Assembly (NCBI GenBank): GCA_002395085.1
Contig: DGVV01000063.1
Coordinates: 1-8,857 of the forward strand
DNA length: 8,857 nt
Source of the DNA: Ruminococcus sp. UBA4275
GTDB lineage: Bacteria; Bacillota; Clostridia; Oscillospirales; Ruminococcaceae
Direction: 5' to 3'
The notes beneath the pieces were generated by a model. That model was not told where the DNA came from. It saw only the letters and a list, made by a program, of their open reading frames with translations, and did no database searches. Within the stretch, counting starts at the first letter, position 1, and every line of letters begins with the position of its first letter. Below, piece by piece: positions 1 through 6,050 of the stretch. The position numbers and the translations under genes were made by a program.

Positions 1-28
1 AGCCGTCGGATGTGTCCGGCGGCTTTTG
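1..28 (+). terminator. Plus-strand intrinsic terminator of an off-window gene
   Basis: The arms AGCCGTCGGA (1-10) and TCCGGCGGCT (15-24) pair over 10 bp with one G-T wobble around a TGTG loop, followed by TTTTGGTTT. The T-tract lies on the plus-strand 3' side, so it most likely ends a plus-strand gene to the left of the window, convergent with the acetyltransferase. The stem may extend beyond the window edge. Confidence 0.6.
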
Positions 29-39
29 GTTTCCTTGCG

Positions 40-73
40 AAAAAACGGGCGTCCCGTCTGCACGGAACGCCCG
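40..73 (-). terminator. Intrinsic terminator of the acetyltransferase unit
   Basis: Read on the minus strand, CGGGCGTTCCGT (73-62) pairs with ACGGGACGCCCG (57-46) over 12 bp with one wobble, around a GCAG loop, and runs straight into six T (45-40). It sits about 10 nt after the acetyltransferase stop codon. This is a textbook rho-independent terminator. Confidence 0.9.
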
Positions 74-82
74 CTCGCTGTA

Positions 83-757
83 TCAGCGAATGCTCGAATG
101 TGAGTAGATCCAGAATTTCTCCTGACTCGGCTGCCAGCCCGCTTCCTTCGGCGGGAACGTTGCTTCAAACGCTTCAAATGCTGCGCGATCTTCCAGCGGC
201 GCAAAGCAGTCGCTCTCGCGGTAGATGTAACGTCTGCCGTCCAGTGCGCCCTCTGTCAGCTCGTGTACCAGAAGTGCCGTCGGGAAAATGCCGCCCTCCA
301 GACAAACATTGAAGTGCTTGCTGCTCCGGAAGCCGCTCGTCACATAGTTCTCCGGATTGCCGAAAATCACCACAACATCATAGCCCATTGCGCGCGCTGC
401 CGCAAAGCTGTGCGACATGATGCGCTTGCCAAGCCCTCTGCGCTGATAATCCGGATGCACCGAAATCGGGCCGAATGAGAGCGTCTCCTTGCGGATGCCG
501 TTCTCATCCTCCAGCCATGAACGCAGATACATGATGTTCGCGGCAATGCGGCCGCCGTGCGTCATCACAAAGGCAAGCTGCGGGATGAAATCCGGATGAT
601 CGCGCATCACATGGATGTAATAATGCTCATCGCAGCCGGGCTTGTATTCATTCCAGAATGCCTCGCGGGTCAGTTCCTCAACGGCACGGTAATCCGCAGG
701 CTGCTCCGGACGGATGGCGAATTCCTCATTGGAATGGGATTTGTTCTGAATGCTCAT
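83..757 (-). CDS. GNAT family N-acetyltransferase (YhbS-like)
   Basis: A 224-aa protein of the GNAT fold, which transfers an acetyl group from acetyl-CoA to an amine; the substrate cannot be told from sequence. The acetyl-CoA binding motif A is clear: a beta strand SFGPISVHP (about 94-102) followed by the pyrophosphate loop Q-R-R-G-L-G (105-110). The N-terminal PGCDEHY segment (about 40-46) and the overall length fit the COG3153/YhbS type, whose substrates are mostly unknown. I chose the start at 757 because AGGAGG (770-765) lies 7 nt upstream. An in-frame ATG at 793 would add 12 residues, has no ribosome binding site and would swallow this one. The gene stands alone, with its own promoter, a structured leader with a short ORF, and a strong terminator. 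That arrangement suggests inducible expression, possibly for detoxification or drug modification, but this is inference. Confidence 0.88.
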   Translation of the reverse strand: MSIQNKSHSNEEFAIRPEQPADYRAVEELTREAFWNEYKPGCDEHYYIHVMRDHPDFIPQLAFVMTHGGRIAANIMYLRSWLEDENGIRKETLSFGPISVHPDYQRRGLGKRIMSHSFAAARAMGYDVVVIFGNPENYVTSGFRSSKHFNVCLEGGIFPTALLVHELTEGALDGRRYIYRESDCFAPLEDRAAFEAFEATFPPKEAGWQPSQEKFWIYSHSSIR

Positions 758-797
758 GATTGTTCCTCCTGTAATTGTGTTCGTTTCGTTCACCAGT

Positions 798-855
798 ACG
801 GGAGGGTTTGTGTTGAGATTGGATTCGCAAACCTTCCCGTTTACGCCACAATCTC
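798..855 (-). promoter_or_regulatory. Leader RNA with two interleaved helices (candidate attenuator)
   Basis: On the minus strand, helix A pairs GAGATTG (855-849) with CAATCTC (821-815), 7 of 7 bp. Helix B pairs ACGGGAAGGTTTG (840-828) with CAAACCCTCCCGT (810-798), 12 of 13 bp. Their order is A1-B1-A2-B2, so they form either an H-type pseudoknot or two competing folds. B2 contains CCTCC, complementary to the GGAGG of the acetyltransferase ribosome binding site at 765-770. No U-tract follows, so control of translation is more likely than termination. A1 lies inside the leader ORF and B1 starts directly after its stop codon. The pairing is seen in the sequence; the regulatory role is inferred. 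I do not recognise a known riboswitch class here. Confidence 0.6.
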
Positions 856-876
856 AGGTCGGCTGGTATATTTCAA
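841..876 (-). CDS. Putative 11-aa leader peptide with a TTG start
   Basis: A ribosome binding site AAAGGAG (891-885) sits 8 nt before a TTG codon (876-874). This opens a short frame read as M-K-Y-T-S-R-P-E-I-V-A and ending in TAA (843-841). The last codons form the 5' arm of helix A, and the stop codon touches the 5' arm of helix B, so ribosome position would decide which helix can form. That geometry is typical of translational attenuators in front of resistance genes. A second reading from the TTG at 880-878 gives 8 codons but leaves only about 4 nt of spacing. Translation is unproven. Confidence 0.5.
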   Translation of the reverse strand: MKYTSRPEIVA

Positions 877-923
877 ACAACTGACTCCTTTGTTATAAAA
901 TTTTGCTGCGGTGCAGCATCTAC

Positions 924-952
924 AGTATAGCACGTCCGGCTCCGGATGTCAA
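924..952 (-). promoter_or_regulatory. Sigma-A promoter for the acetyltransferase unit
   Basis: On the minus strand, TTGACA (952-947), a 17-nt spacer and TATACT (929-924) match the vegetative consensus at 11 of 12 positions. Transcription would start near 917, giving a leader of about 160 nt before the ATG. A small hairpin, GCTGC-ACC-GCAGC, lies at the expected RNA 5' end (916-904). The strength of the promoter suggests that control acts in the leader rather than at initiation. Confidence 0.88.
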
Positions 953-1025
953 GAGGGGAATGTGAAAAGCAGATTGTTCACAATCATGCAATGCCGCTGG
1001 CAGAAATGTACGCATAGAATCTGTT

Positions 1026-1061
1026 AAATACTTGCGCTGCTTCTCCCTTCCTGTGCGCAAG
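1026..1061 (-). terminator. Probable weak terminator after queF
   Basis: Shortly after the queF stop, CTTGCGC (1061-1055) pairs perfectly with GCGCAAG (1037-1031) around a 17-nt loop, followed by TATTT (1030-1026). The short T-rich tail and large loop make it weaker than the terminators elsewhere in the window. It is the only hairpin with a T-rich tail that I see between queF and the next promoter. Confidence 0.45.
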
Positions 1062-1067
1062 CCGGAT

Positions 1068-1562
1068 TCAGCGGTTGTTGACCGGCTCAGGGTACAGATC
1101 ATGATGCGTCAGGCGATCCCATGCCACCTGCTCCCACTTCGTTCCCGGCATTCCGTAATTGCAGTACGGGTCAATCGAAATGCCGCCGCGCGGCAGGAAT
1201 TTTCCCCATACCTCAATGTACGCAGGTTCCATCAGCGCGATCAGATCGTTCATGATGATGTTTACGCAGTCTTCATGGAAATCGCCGTGATTCCGGAAGC
1301 TGAACAGGTACAGCTTCAGCGATTTGCTCTCGACCATCTTGATGCGCGGTACATAGGATATGTAAATTGTTGCAAAGTCCGGCTGACCCGTGATCGGGCA
1401 GAGGCTCGTGAACTCCGGACAGTTGAATTTGACAAAATATTCGCGGTTTGGATGCTTGTTCTCAAAGGTCTCCAGCACCGACGGGTCGTAATCCTGCGGG
1501 TACTTCGTGTGCTGATTGCCCAGCAGCGTGATGCCCTCCTGCTGCTTGTCTCGTTCGCTCAT
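1068..1562 (-). CDS. queF: NADPH-dependent preQ0 reductase QueF
   Basis: QueF reduces the nitrile of 7-cyano-7-deazaguanine (preQ0) to the aminomethyl group of preQ1 using two NADPH, the last step of cytosolic preQ1 synthesis. The 164-aa length fits the short unimodular (Bacillus YkvM) type. The catalytic Cys55 and Asp62 lie in C-P-I-T-G-Q-P-D, and the diagnostic QueF motif E-S-K-S-L-K-L-Y is at 78-85. FRNHGDFHED (about 89-98) is also typical of the family. I chose the start at 1562 because AAAGGAG lies about 7 nt upstream; an in-frame ATG at 1613 would add 17 residues and lies within a hairpin. It is the last pathway gene in the array, but 252 nt separate it from the gene before it, so it may be partly under separate control. 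Family assignment is firm. Confidence 0.97.
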   Translation of the reverse strand: MSERDKQQEGITLLGNQHTKYPQDYDPSVLETFENKHPNREYFVKFNCPEFTSLCPITGQPDFATIYISYVPRIKMVESKSLKLYLFSFRNHGDFHEDCVNIIMNDLIALMEPAYIEVWGKFLPRGGISIDPYCNYGMPGTKWEQVAWDRLTHHDLYPEPVNNR

Positions 1563-1600
1563 AAATAGCTCCTTTCTGAAAATCAGGTGAAAACTTTGTG

Positions 1601-1628
1601 AAATGATGCACATAAGCGTGCATCATTT
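1601..1628 (-). promoter_or_regulatory. Perfect 11-bp hairpin in the queF 5' leader
   Basis: AAATGATGCAC (1601-1611) and GTGCATCATTT (1618-1628) are exact inverted repeats around a 6-nt loop. On the minus strand the hairpin ends about 25 nt before the queF ribosome binding site. No T-tract follows on that strand, so a simple terminator is unlikely. It could be an operator palindrome, an mRNA-stabilising or processing hairpin, or part of a leader fold. Confidence 0.5.
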
Positions 1629-1814
1629 TGCGGTTTTGGCGGGGATGTTCAAAGCGCATTTTTCATTCAGCGCACCGTTCAGCGGTTAGCATTGCACTGC
1701 GAGACGCCCGGTTTCACGCCTTTGGACGCTGCTCTGGCAATCGCCCTCCTGCGGTCTGTGCTGCATCAGAATACACGTATCTCCGCCGCTTTCCGGCATC
1801 TTGACAAGTGAATC
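1629..1814. other. Gene-free stretch upstream of queF, possibly a structured leader
   Basis: With the adjacent hairpin and leader this makes 252 nt without a convincing gene, the longest gap inside the array. On the minus strand CAGTGC (1699-1694) can pair with GCGCTG (1673-1668), enclosing AACCG/CGGT (1687-1683 with 1677-1674). GGCGGAGAT (1787-1779) can pair with ATCCCCGCC (1646-1638) with one mismatch and would close the whole region. I see no clear promoter and no recognisable preQ1 aptamer. A plus-strand frame is open from 1602 to 1811, but without a start codon or ribosome binding site; it could be a decayed gene. Confidence 0.35.
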
Positions 1815-2702
1815 TTACTCCCAGCCGGCGTACTTCATTTTTGCCCATTTGATATTCAGGCGCTTGTCCGGCTTCCTGCCCTTCAGCAGAAAATACCGGA
1901 ACAGCCGCTCGAATACCTGCATATCCCGGAATACCGCATACGCCGGATATTCACCCTTGTATAACTGCACCTTTTTGCGCGACGTTTCACCACTGCGGCA
2001 GCATTCATAGCCCCCGCTCTGTGATCTGCCGCTGTCGTAGCAGATCACAAAGCAATCATCCCCGAACTCTGCCCACAGCGTGTACAGTTCCCGGTGGCGC
2101 ACCGTCAGCTTTGCCAGCTGTTTGTCCGCAATCAGCGCCCTGAACTCGTTCATCAGCGCATCGCAGACCGCCTCGTTCATCTCCGGCAGATACCGGACCT
2201 CTCCCCTGCCGCTGCGGTCTTCCGTCCGCACGGCAAGCGAACCGTATTCCGGCGGCTGCTCCATCGGCAGCATATCACCAAGCTCCGGATGCTCATTTGT
2301 GTGCGCCGTGATGCGGTATATGTAAAGATACAGCAGCGGATAGGGCGTTTCTGTGCGGTCGTTTGCCGGGTCGGTGACGGCTTCAAAGTCATCCGTCGCC
2401 ATGACCGCCTCCTTGCAGCGCTGCGCATCCTCTTTCGGAATCTGCGTGCAGTAGAACGTGACCGCGTTCCCCGCGAAGATGTCTATGCCGTGCGCACTCA
2501 GGCTCTGCACCGGATTGTTCGTAATGCCCACATAACACTGTCCGTCCGCGACGAACAGGCAGGGCGAATGCAAAAGGTCTTGCCGCGCCTGTTCCTCATC
2601 GGCGTATTCCTGCATTTTCGGGAGCAGACAGCGGATCGTATGCTCGTACACCTCTTTGCACACTTCCTCAACCGTGTGCTTGAAGCAATTCGGGAATACC
2701 AT
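1815..2702 (-). CDS. Hypothetical 295-aa cysteine-rich protein in the que operon
   Basis: I do not recognise this family. The protein has no signal peptide or membrane segment and should be cytosolic. It has 12 cysteines, including a pair at G-Y-E-C-C in the C-terminal third, but no regular CxxC zinc pattern. The C-terminal tail is basic and aromatic (K-G-R-K-P-D-K-R, then K-W-A-K-M-K-Y). The ATG at 2702 is preceded by a modest ribosome binding site AAGGGA about 9 nt away, and the gene starts 12 nt after queC, so it is very likely cotranscribed with it. Its place between queC and queF would fit a role in preQ0/preQ1 handling, but nothing in the sequence shows such a role. Gene reality is well supported by length and operon spacing; function is unknown. 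Confidence 0.75.
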   Translation of the reverse strand: MVFPNCFKHTVEEVCKEVYEHTIRCLLPKMQEYADEEQARQDLLHSPCLFVADGQCYVGITNNPVQSLSAHGIDIFAGNAVTFYCTQIPKEDAQRCKEAVMATDDFEAVTDPANDRTETPYPLLYLYIYRITAHTNEHPELGDMLPMEQPPEYGSLAVRTEDRSGRGEVRYLPEMNEAVCDALMNEFRALIADKQLAKLTVRHRELYTLWAEFGDDCFVICYDSGRSQSGGYECCRSGETSRKKVQLYKGEYPAYAVFRDMQVFERLFRYFLLKGRKPDKRLNIKWAKMKYAGWE

Positions 2703-2714
2703 GCCGGTTTTCCC

Positions 2715-3395
2715 TTATGCAAGCGCCGGGTCTGCGACGCCGTTTTCCGCAAACGCCGCTGCACGGTCCCGGCAGGTGCCGCATTTGCCGCACGGCTTCT
2801 CGCCGCCCTCGTAGCAGCTCCATGTCAGGTGATACGGCGCCTTGAGCTGCAAGCCCAGTGCGACGACATCTGCCTTCGTTGCCTCCACAAACGGCGCTAT
2901 CACTTGCAGCGCATTGCCGCTGCCATAGTAGATCGCATCGTGCATGGCATCGTTGAAATCAACCGTGCAGTCAGGATAGGCATTGCCCGCGGCGTCATCT
3001 GCATGAGCGCCGTAGTAGATCTCCCTGCACCCGTGAGACAGCGCTATGCTCGCCGCGCACGACAGGAACAGACCGTTGCGGAACGGCACGTAGGTCGAGA
3101 CCGGTTTGCCGTCCGTCTCCGAAAGCTGCTCGGCATAGCTGCCCTTCGGAATCTCCTCGGTGCTGCCCTTCAGGAGCGAACAGTTGGAATCTGCAAAGAT
3201 CGCGCTCAGATCCAGCGTTTGCAGCTTCACCCCGTAATATGCCGCAACTGCCTGCGCCGCTTCCAGTTCCTTCGTGTGCTTCTGTCCGTAGCTGACGGAC
3301 AGCGCAAGCACCTCCGCTGCGCCGTACTTTTTGACCGCGAGCGCCAGACAGGTCGTGCTGTCCAGTCCGCCGCTGAATAATACCAGTGCTTTCAT
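2715..3395 (-). CDS. queC: 7-cyano-7-deazaguanine synthase QueC
   Basis: QueC converts 7-carboxy-7-deazaguanine (CDG) and ammonia to preQ0, with ATP hydrolysis. The 226-aa protein starts with the PP-loop ATP-binding motif S-G-G-L-D-S (8-13) of the N-type ATP pyrophosphatase fold. It ends with the family's zinc site, Cys194, Cys202, Cys205 and Cys208 in S-C-Y-E-G-G-E-K-P-C-G-K-C-G-T-C. Length and motifs are those of a normal, intact QueC. The ATG at 3395 begins one base after the folE stop codon, and its ribosome binding site AAGGAG lies inside the end of folE, so the two are probably translationally coupled. Its product is the substrate of the QueF encoded downstream. Confidence 0.98.
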   Translation of the reverse strand: MKALVLFSGGLDSTTCLALAVKKYGAAEVLALSVSYGQKHTKELEAAQAVAAYYGVKLQTLDLSAIFADSNCSLLKGSTEEIPKGSYAEQLSETDGKPVSTYVPFRNGLFLSCAASIALSHGCREIYYGAHADDAAGNAYPDCTVDFNDAMHDAIYYGSGNALQVIAPFVEATKADVVALGLQLKAPYHLTWSCYEGGEKPCGKCGTCRDRAAAFAENGVADPALA

Positions 3396-3396
3396 T

Positions 3397-3966
3397 TCAC
3401 TTGACTCCTTCCGTAATCAGCCGCTGCAAATTCCAGTCTTCGCTGAATCTGCCGCAGAATGTCTGCGTGATCGTCCGCGCAGATGCATTCCGGATGCCCC
3501 GCGCCGTCATGCAGCTGTGCGTTCCCGCAATCACCACGCCGACATCCGATGTGCCGGCGGCATCCATCATGATCTCTGCGATGTCTGATCCCAGCCGCTC
3601 CTGTAATTGCAGGCGCTTCGCTGCCATGTCACAGATGCGTGCAATCTTCGACAGGCCAATCACCTTGCCGTGCGGCAGGTATGCCACATTTACCGACATA
3701 TCATACATCAGCGCAAGATGGTGTTCGCAGTAGGAGAACACCTCGATATCCCGCACGACCACCGGCCCTGCATTCGCCGGCGCTTCAAAAGTCTTGCCGA
3801 ACATCTCCGCAATCTCGTGATTTGTGTAGTTCATGCCTGCGTAGACTTCTTCATACATCCGCGCAACCCGTTCGGGCGTCTCGCGCAGCCCCTCGCGGTC
3901 AGGGTCGTCGCCCAGCGCGATCAGAATCCCGCGGATGTGCTTCTCGATTGCCTGCTTGTCAATCAT
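3397..3966 (-). CDS. folE: GTP cyclohydrolase I (FolE type)
   Basis: This enzyme opens and rearranges GTP to 7,8-dihydroneopterin triphosphate, the first step shared by folate and queuosine synthesis. The 189-aa protein carries the expected zinc ligands Cys80 and His83 in C-E-H-H (80-83) and Cys152 in H-S-C-M-T-A-R-G-I. G-K-V-I-G-L-S-K (100-107) and Q-E-R-L (122-125) are core motifs. These mark the classical zinc-dependent FolE type, not the FolE2 type. AGGAGGAG lies just before the ATG at 3966, and the gene follows a lipoprotein gene after 16 nt. Its place beside queC suggests that this copy feeds preQ1 synthesis; whether the genome has another copy for folate cannot be seen here. Confidence 0.97.
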   Translation of the reverse strand: MIDKQAIEKHIRGILIALGDDPDREGLRETPERVARMYEEVYAGMNYTNHEIAEMFGKTFEAPANAGPVVVRDIEVFSYCEHHLALMYDMSVNVAYLPHGKVIGLSKIARICDMAAKRLQLQERLGSDIAEIMMDAAGTSDVGVVIAGTHSCMTARGIRNASARTITQTFCGRFSEDWNLQRLITEGVK

Positions 3967-3982
3967 TTTCTCTCCTCCTGCT

Positions 3983-4582
3983 TCAGTCCGGCAGCGGCGC
4001 CGGAATCTCCGGTATGTCCGCCGGCGCCTGAATCTTCATGCGGGCATCGTTCAGTGCGGATGTCCCCTCCAGAATATAGACAGTGCCTTCTATGTGCGCA
4101 CGGGTCATGGCATCCAGCGATACCGCAACCTCGCTGCCGTCATCCAGCCTGAATGTGAAATCGTTGATGCCGTCTGCGGTGTATGCCGCTTCCTCCGGAT
4201 CTGTGATCTCCTGCGAAATCTGTATCGCGCGGAAGCCTTCAATGAAATCTGTAATCATAGCCGGATCCTGCGAACTGTAGGTCAGATAGCCCTGCTCGCC
4301 GCCCTGCCCGTATGTTACTTCAACCGGCGTCACATCGCCCTCGATGATGCGCACAAACATTGCGTCCGGAAAGACCGTTTCGATGTCGTATTCCGGTGCG
4401 GCTGTCTCTGCGGACGCGGTCGTTTCTGACGGGGCAGCAGGCTCCGTTTCGGCGGGCTGCGCAGCCGTCTGTTCGCCGGTGACTGCGGCTGTCTGTACAT
4501 CCGGATGACTGTCTGCACGGTCTGTGCAGCCGGAAAGCATCAGTGCAGCAAGCGCTGCAATCATGAGAATGGTTCTTTTCAT
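3983..4582 (-). CDS. Hypothetical lipoprotein (199 aa)
   Basis: A predicted surface lipoprotein of unknown function. The N-terminus has two basic residues, a hydrophobic stretch and a canonical lipobox L-S-G-C with the acylated Cys19. A low-complexity linker rich in Ala, Thr, Glu and Pro follows (about 20-65), as in many Gram-positive lipoproteins that reach through the cell wall. A folded domain of about 130 residues follows, ending in a Pro-rich tail. I chose the start at 4582 because GGGGAGG lies about 6 nt upstream; a longer frame back to 4663 overlaps the preceding gene and spoils the signal peptide. It starts 13 nt after the preceding lipoprotein gene and ends 16 nt before folE, so it is part of the operon. 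I see no obvious similarity to the other lipoprotein beyond the signal peptide. Confidence 0.82.
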   Translation of the reverse strand: MKRTILMIAALAALMLSGCTDRADSHPDVQTAAVTGEQTAAQPAETEPAAPSETTASAETAAPEYDIETVFPDAMFVRIIEGDVTPVEVTYGQGGEQGYLTYSSQDPAMITDFIEGFRAIQISQEITDPEEAAYTADGINDFTFRLDDGSEVAVSLDAMTRAHIEGTVYILEGTSALNDARMKIQAPADIPEIPAPLPD

Positions 4583-4595
4583 ATAATCCTCCCCT

Positions 4596-5273
4596 TTACG
4601 GCAGACTCGATTGTATCTTGCCGCCTTCAAATTCGCAGTAGAAACGCAGTTTTCCTTTCGCAAAGCTGTCCGATGCGCTGTGTATCAGCATTTCTTGATC
4701 GCGCATACAGGATGCGTCATTCCAGTCCATCAGCCGGATCCGCGTCTTTTCACCAAACAGCGCTGCATCCACATTCTGCACGCTGTCTTTGTCCAGTCCG
4801 GTCACGCTGACGGTGATCTCGATGTTTTCGCATTTCGCGGTCAGATCCTCAAAGGTTTTGATCTCCATCGGGACGCCGCAGCGGATCGTGCCGCCGTATG
4901 TCGTCATGACGAAAATGTCATCGCAGCGCAGCTGTTCGCTGAAATACTGCGTGAGCTGCTCGTCGTAATCTGCCTGCCGGTAGTTGTCAACCGCATAATC
5001 GCCGTTTTTGACATCCACATAGGCTCGGAATGTGCGCCCCTGATATGTCATCGACGCATAGCCGCCGTCCTTCTTGTGCCACACGCCTTCCAGTTCCCCG
5101 ACATGACGCAGCTCCACTTCCGTGACCTCCGCTTTGATGCCGTATTTATCCGCTATGTATCTGAGCGCCGCCTTCTTAATCTTCCGCTCGGCGCTGCGTT
5201 CGCCGCAGCCGGTCATTGTCAGCAGACCCGCTGCCGCGATCACAAGGAATGCGCATATTTTTGTGATTTTCAT
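4596..5273 (-). CDS. Hypothetical lipoprotein (225 aa)
   Basis: A second predicted lipoprotein of unknown function. Its signal peptide has lysines at 2 and 5, a hydrophobic core (about 6-18) and the lipobox-like M-T-G-C with Cys23. Met at the -3 position is less usual than Leu but acceptable. The mature part starts with a basic, helix-like segment (E-R-K-I-K-K-A-A-L-R-Y-I) and continues as a single domain of about 190 residues without a low-complexity linker. AAAGGAAC precedes the ATG at 5273, and 27 nt separate it from the gene before it. With its neighbour it forms a two-gene exported module in the middle of a cytosolic biosynthetic operon. Capture of queuine-type precursors is conceivable but has no support from motifs. 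Confidence 0.82.
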   Translation of the reverse strand: MKITKICAFLVIAAAGLLTMTGCGERSAERKIKKAALRYIADKYGIKAEVTEVELRHVGELEGVWHKKDGGYASMTYQGRTFRAYVDVKNGDYAVDNYRQADYDEQLTQYFSEQLRCDDIFVMTTYGGTIRCGVPMEIKTFEDLTAKCENIEITVSVTGLDKDSVQNVDAALFGEKTRIRLMDWNDASCMRDQEMLIHSASDSFAKGKLRFYCEFEGGKIQSSLP

Positions 5274-5300
5274 ATACTGTTCCTTTTCCTGTAAGCCGCA

Positions 5301-6050
5301 TTAAAAATGTGCGAGAATCTGTGTGAAATCGTTCTCTATTGCCTGTAACGCTTCCGGCGCAGTTTCCCGGAATCCGCGCTGTATCCACTGACGGTCCGCA
5401 GGCAGGCTGCACATCCGGCGGTATACTTCTCCCAGCGTTTCGCCTGTGTCGCGGAAGATGAACCGCACTTCTCCCGCCTGCACCCGCAGATCAAAATGCG
5501 AGATTGCTTCCGCATCGGCGGGGGATTCGGAAATGTCAATCAGGAAGATGTTGCGGAAGCATTCCGGCTCGTACTGCATCTGCCCCGCCGCAAGCAGCGA
5601 CATATAATCAAACAGCGCCGCATGGTACAGCCCCGATGACCAGAAATACTCCCTCTGAATGCCCATGATGACAGTAAATGCGGCTTCCAGCTCCGGTGTG
5701 CTTCTGCTCGCCCCAAACAGGAACCAGTATTGCATACTGACGAAATCAGACAGATCCAGCTTGCAATGTCTGCTGTACAGATCAAGCAGACTGCCATCCC
5801 TGCGCAGGGTCAGCGTCTGCAATGTGAACGGCTCATTGAAATTGCGCACCGCCGCAAGCTCCGGGATGCCGTATGCCGTGATCTCGCGGATATAGCGGTA
5901 CAGGCGGTGAATGTCGTTTTCGCCGTACTCGTAATCCGGCTCGTCCGGCTCGGTCACCGCCTTGTTCGCAAGGCGCGCGTGATCCATCCCCCAGACCGTT
6001 CTGCTGCGGCGCATCAGCTCCGATAATAACGTGTTTACGGTTGTTTTCAT
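5301..6050 (-). CDS. Hypothetical 249-aa protein in the que operon
   Basis: I do not recognise this family. The protein is predicted to be cytosolic, with no signal peptide or membrane segment. It has an acidic stretch near residues 34-46 (E-P-D-E-P-D-Y-E-Y-G-E-N-D), aromatic-rich helices in the middle (S-M-Q-Y-W-F-L-F-G) and a beta-like segment near the C-terminus (V-R-F-I-F-R-D-T-G-E). No catalytic or metal-binding pattern stands out. Its ATG at 6050 follows the queE TAA stop without a gap, so translational coupling to queE is likely. Placed between queE and the lipoprotein genes, it may belong to a cargo module of three genes inserted between queE and folE. Confidence 0.75.
   Translation of the reverse strand: MKTTVNTLLSELMRRSRTVWGMDHARLANKAVTEPDEPDYEYGENDIHRLYRYIREITAYGIPELAAVRNFNEPFTLQTLTLRRDGSLLDLYSRHCKLDLSDFVSMQYWFLFGASRSTPELEAAFTVIMGIQREYFWSSGLYHAALFDYMSLLAAGQMQYEPECFRNIFLIDISESPADAEAISHFDLRVQAGEVRFIFRDTGETLGEVYRRMCSLPADRQWIQRGFRETAPEALQAIENDFTQILAHF

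Noticed and set aside
758..793. Longer acetyltransferase start at 793 (12 extra residues)
   Set aside because: It has no ribosome binding site, and the extension would run through the AGGAGG that serves the ATG at 757.
1601..1628. The 11-bp hairpin as a rho-independent terminator for the unknown 295-aa gene
   Set aside because: The 3' side on the minus strand reads CACAAAG rather than a T-run, and the stem is AT-rich at its base. It lies close to the queF ribosome binding site, so a leader role is more likely.
2094..3380. Plus-strand open frame of 428 codons opposite queC and the unknown 295-aa gene
   Set aside because: It is antisense to a clear queC with all its motifs. Its Arg-, Cys- and Val-rich composition is typical of a reverse-strand shadow in moderately GC-rich DNA.
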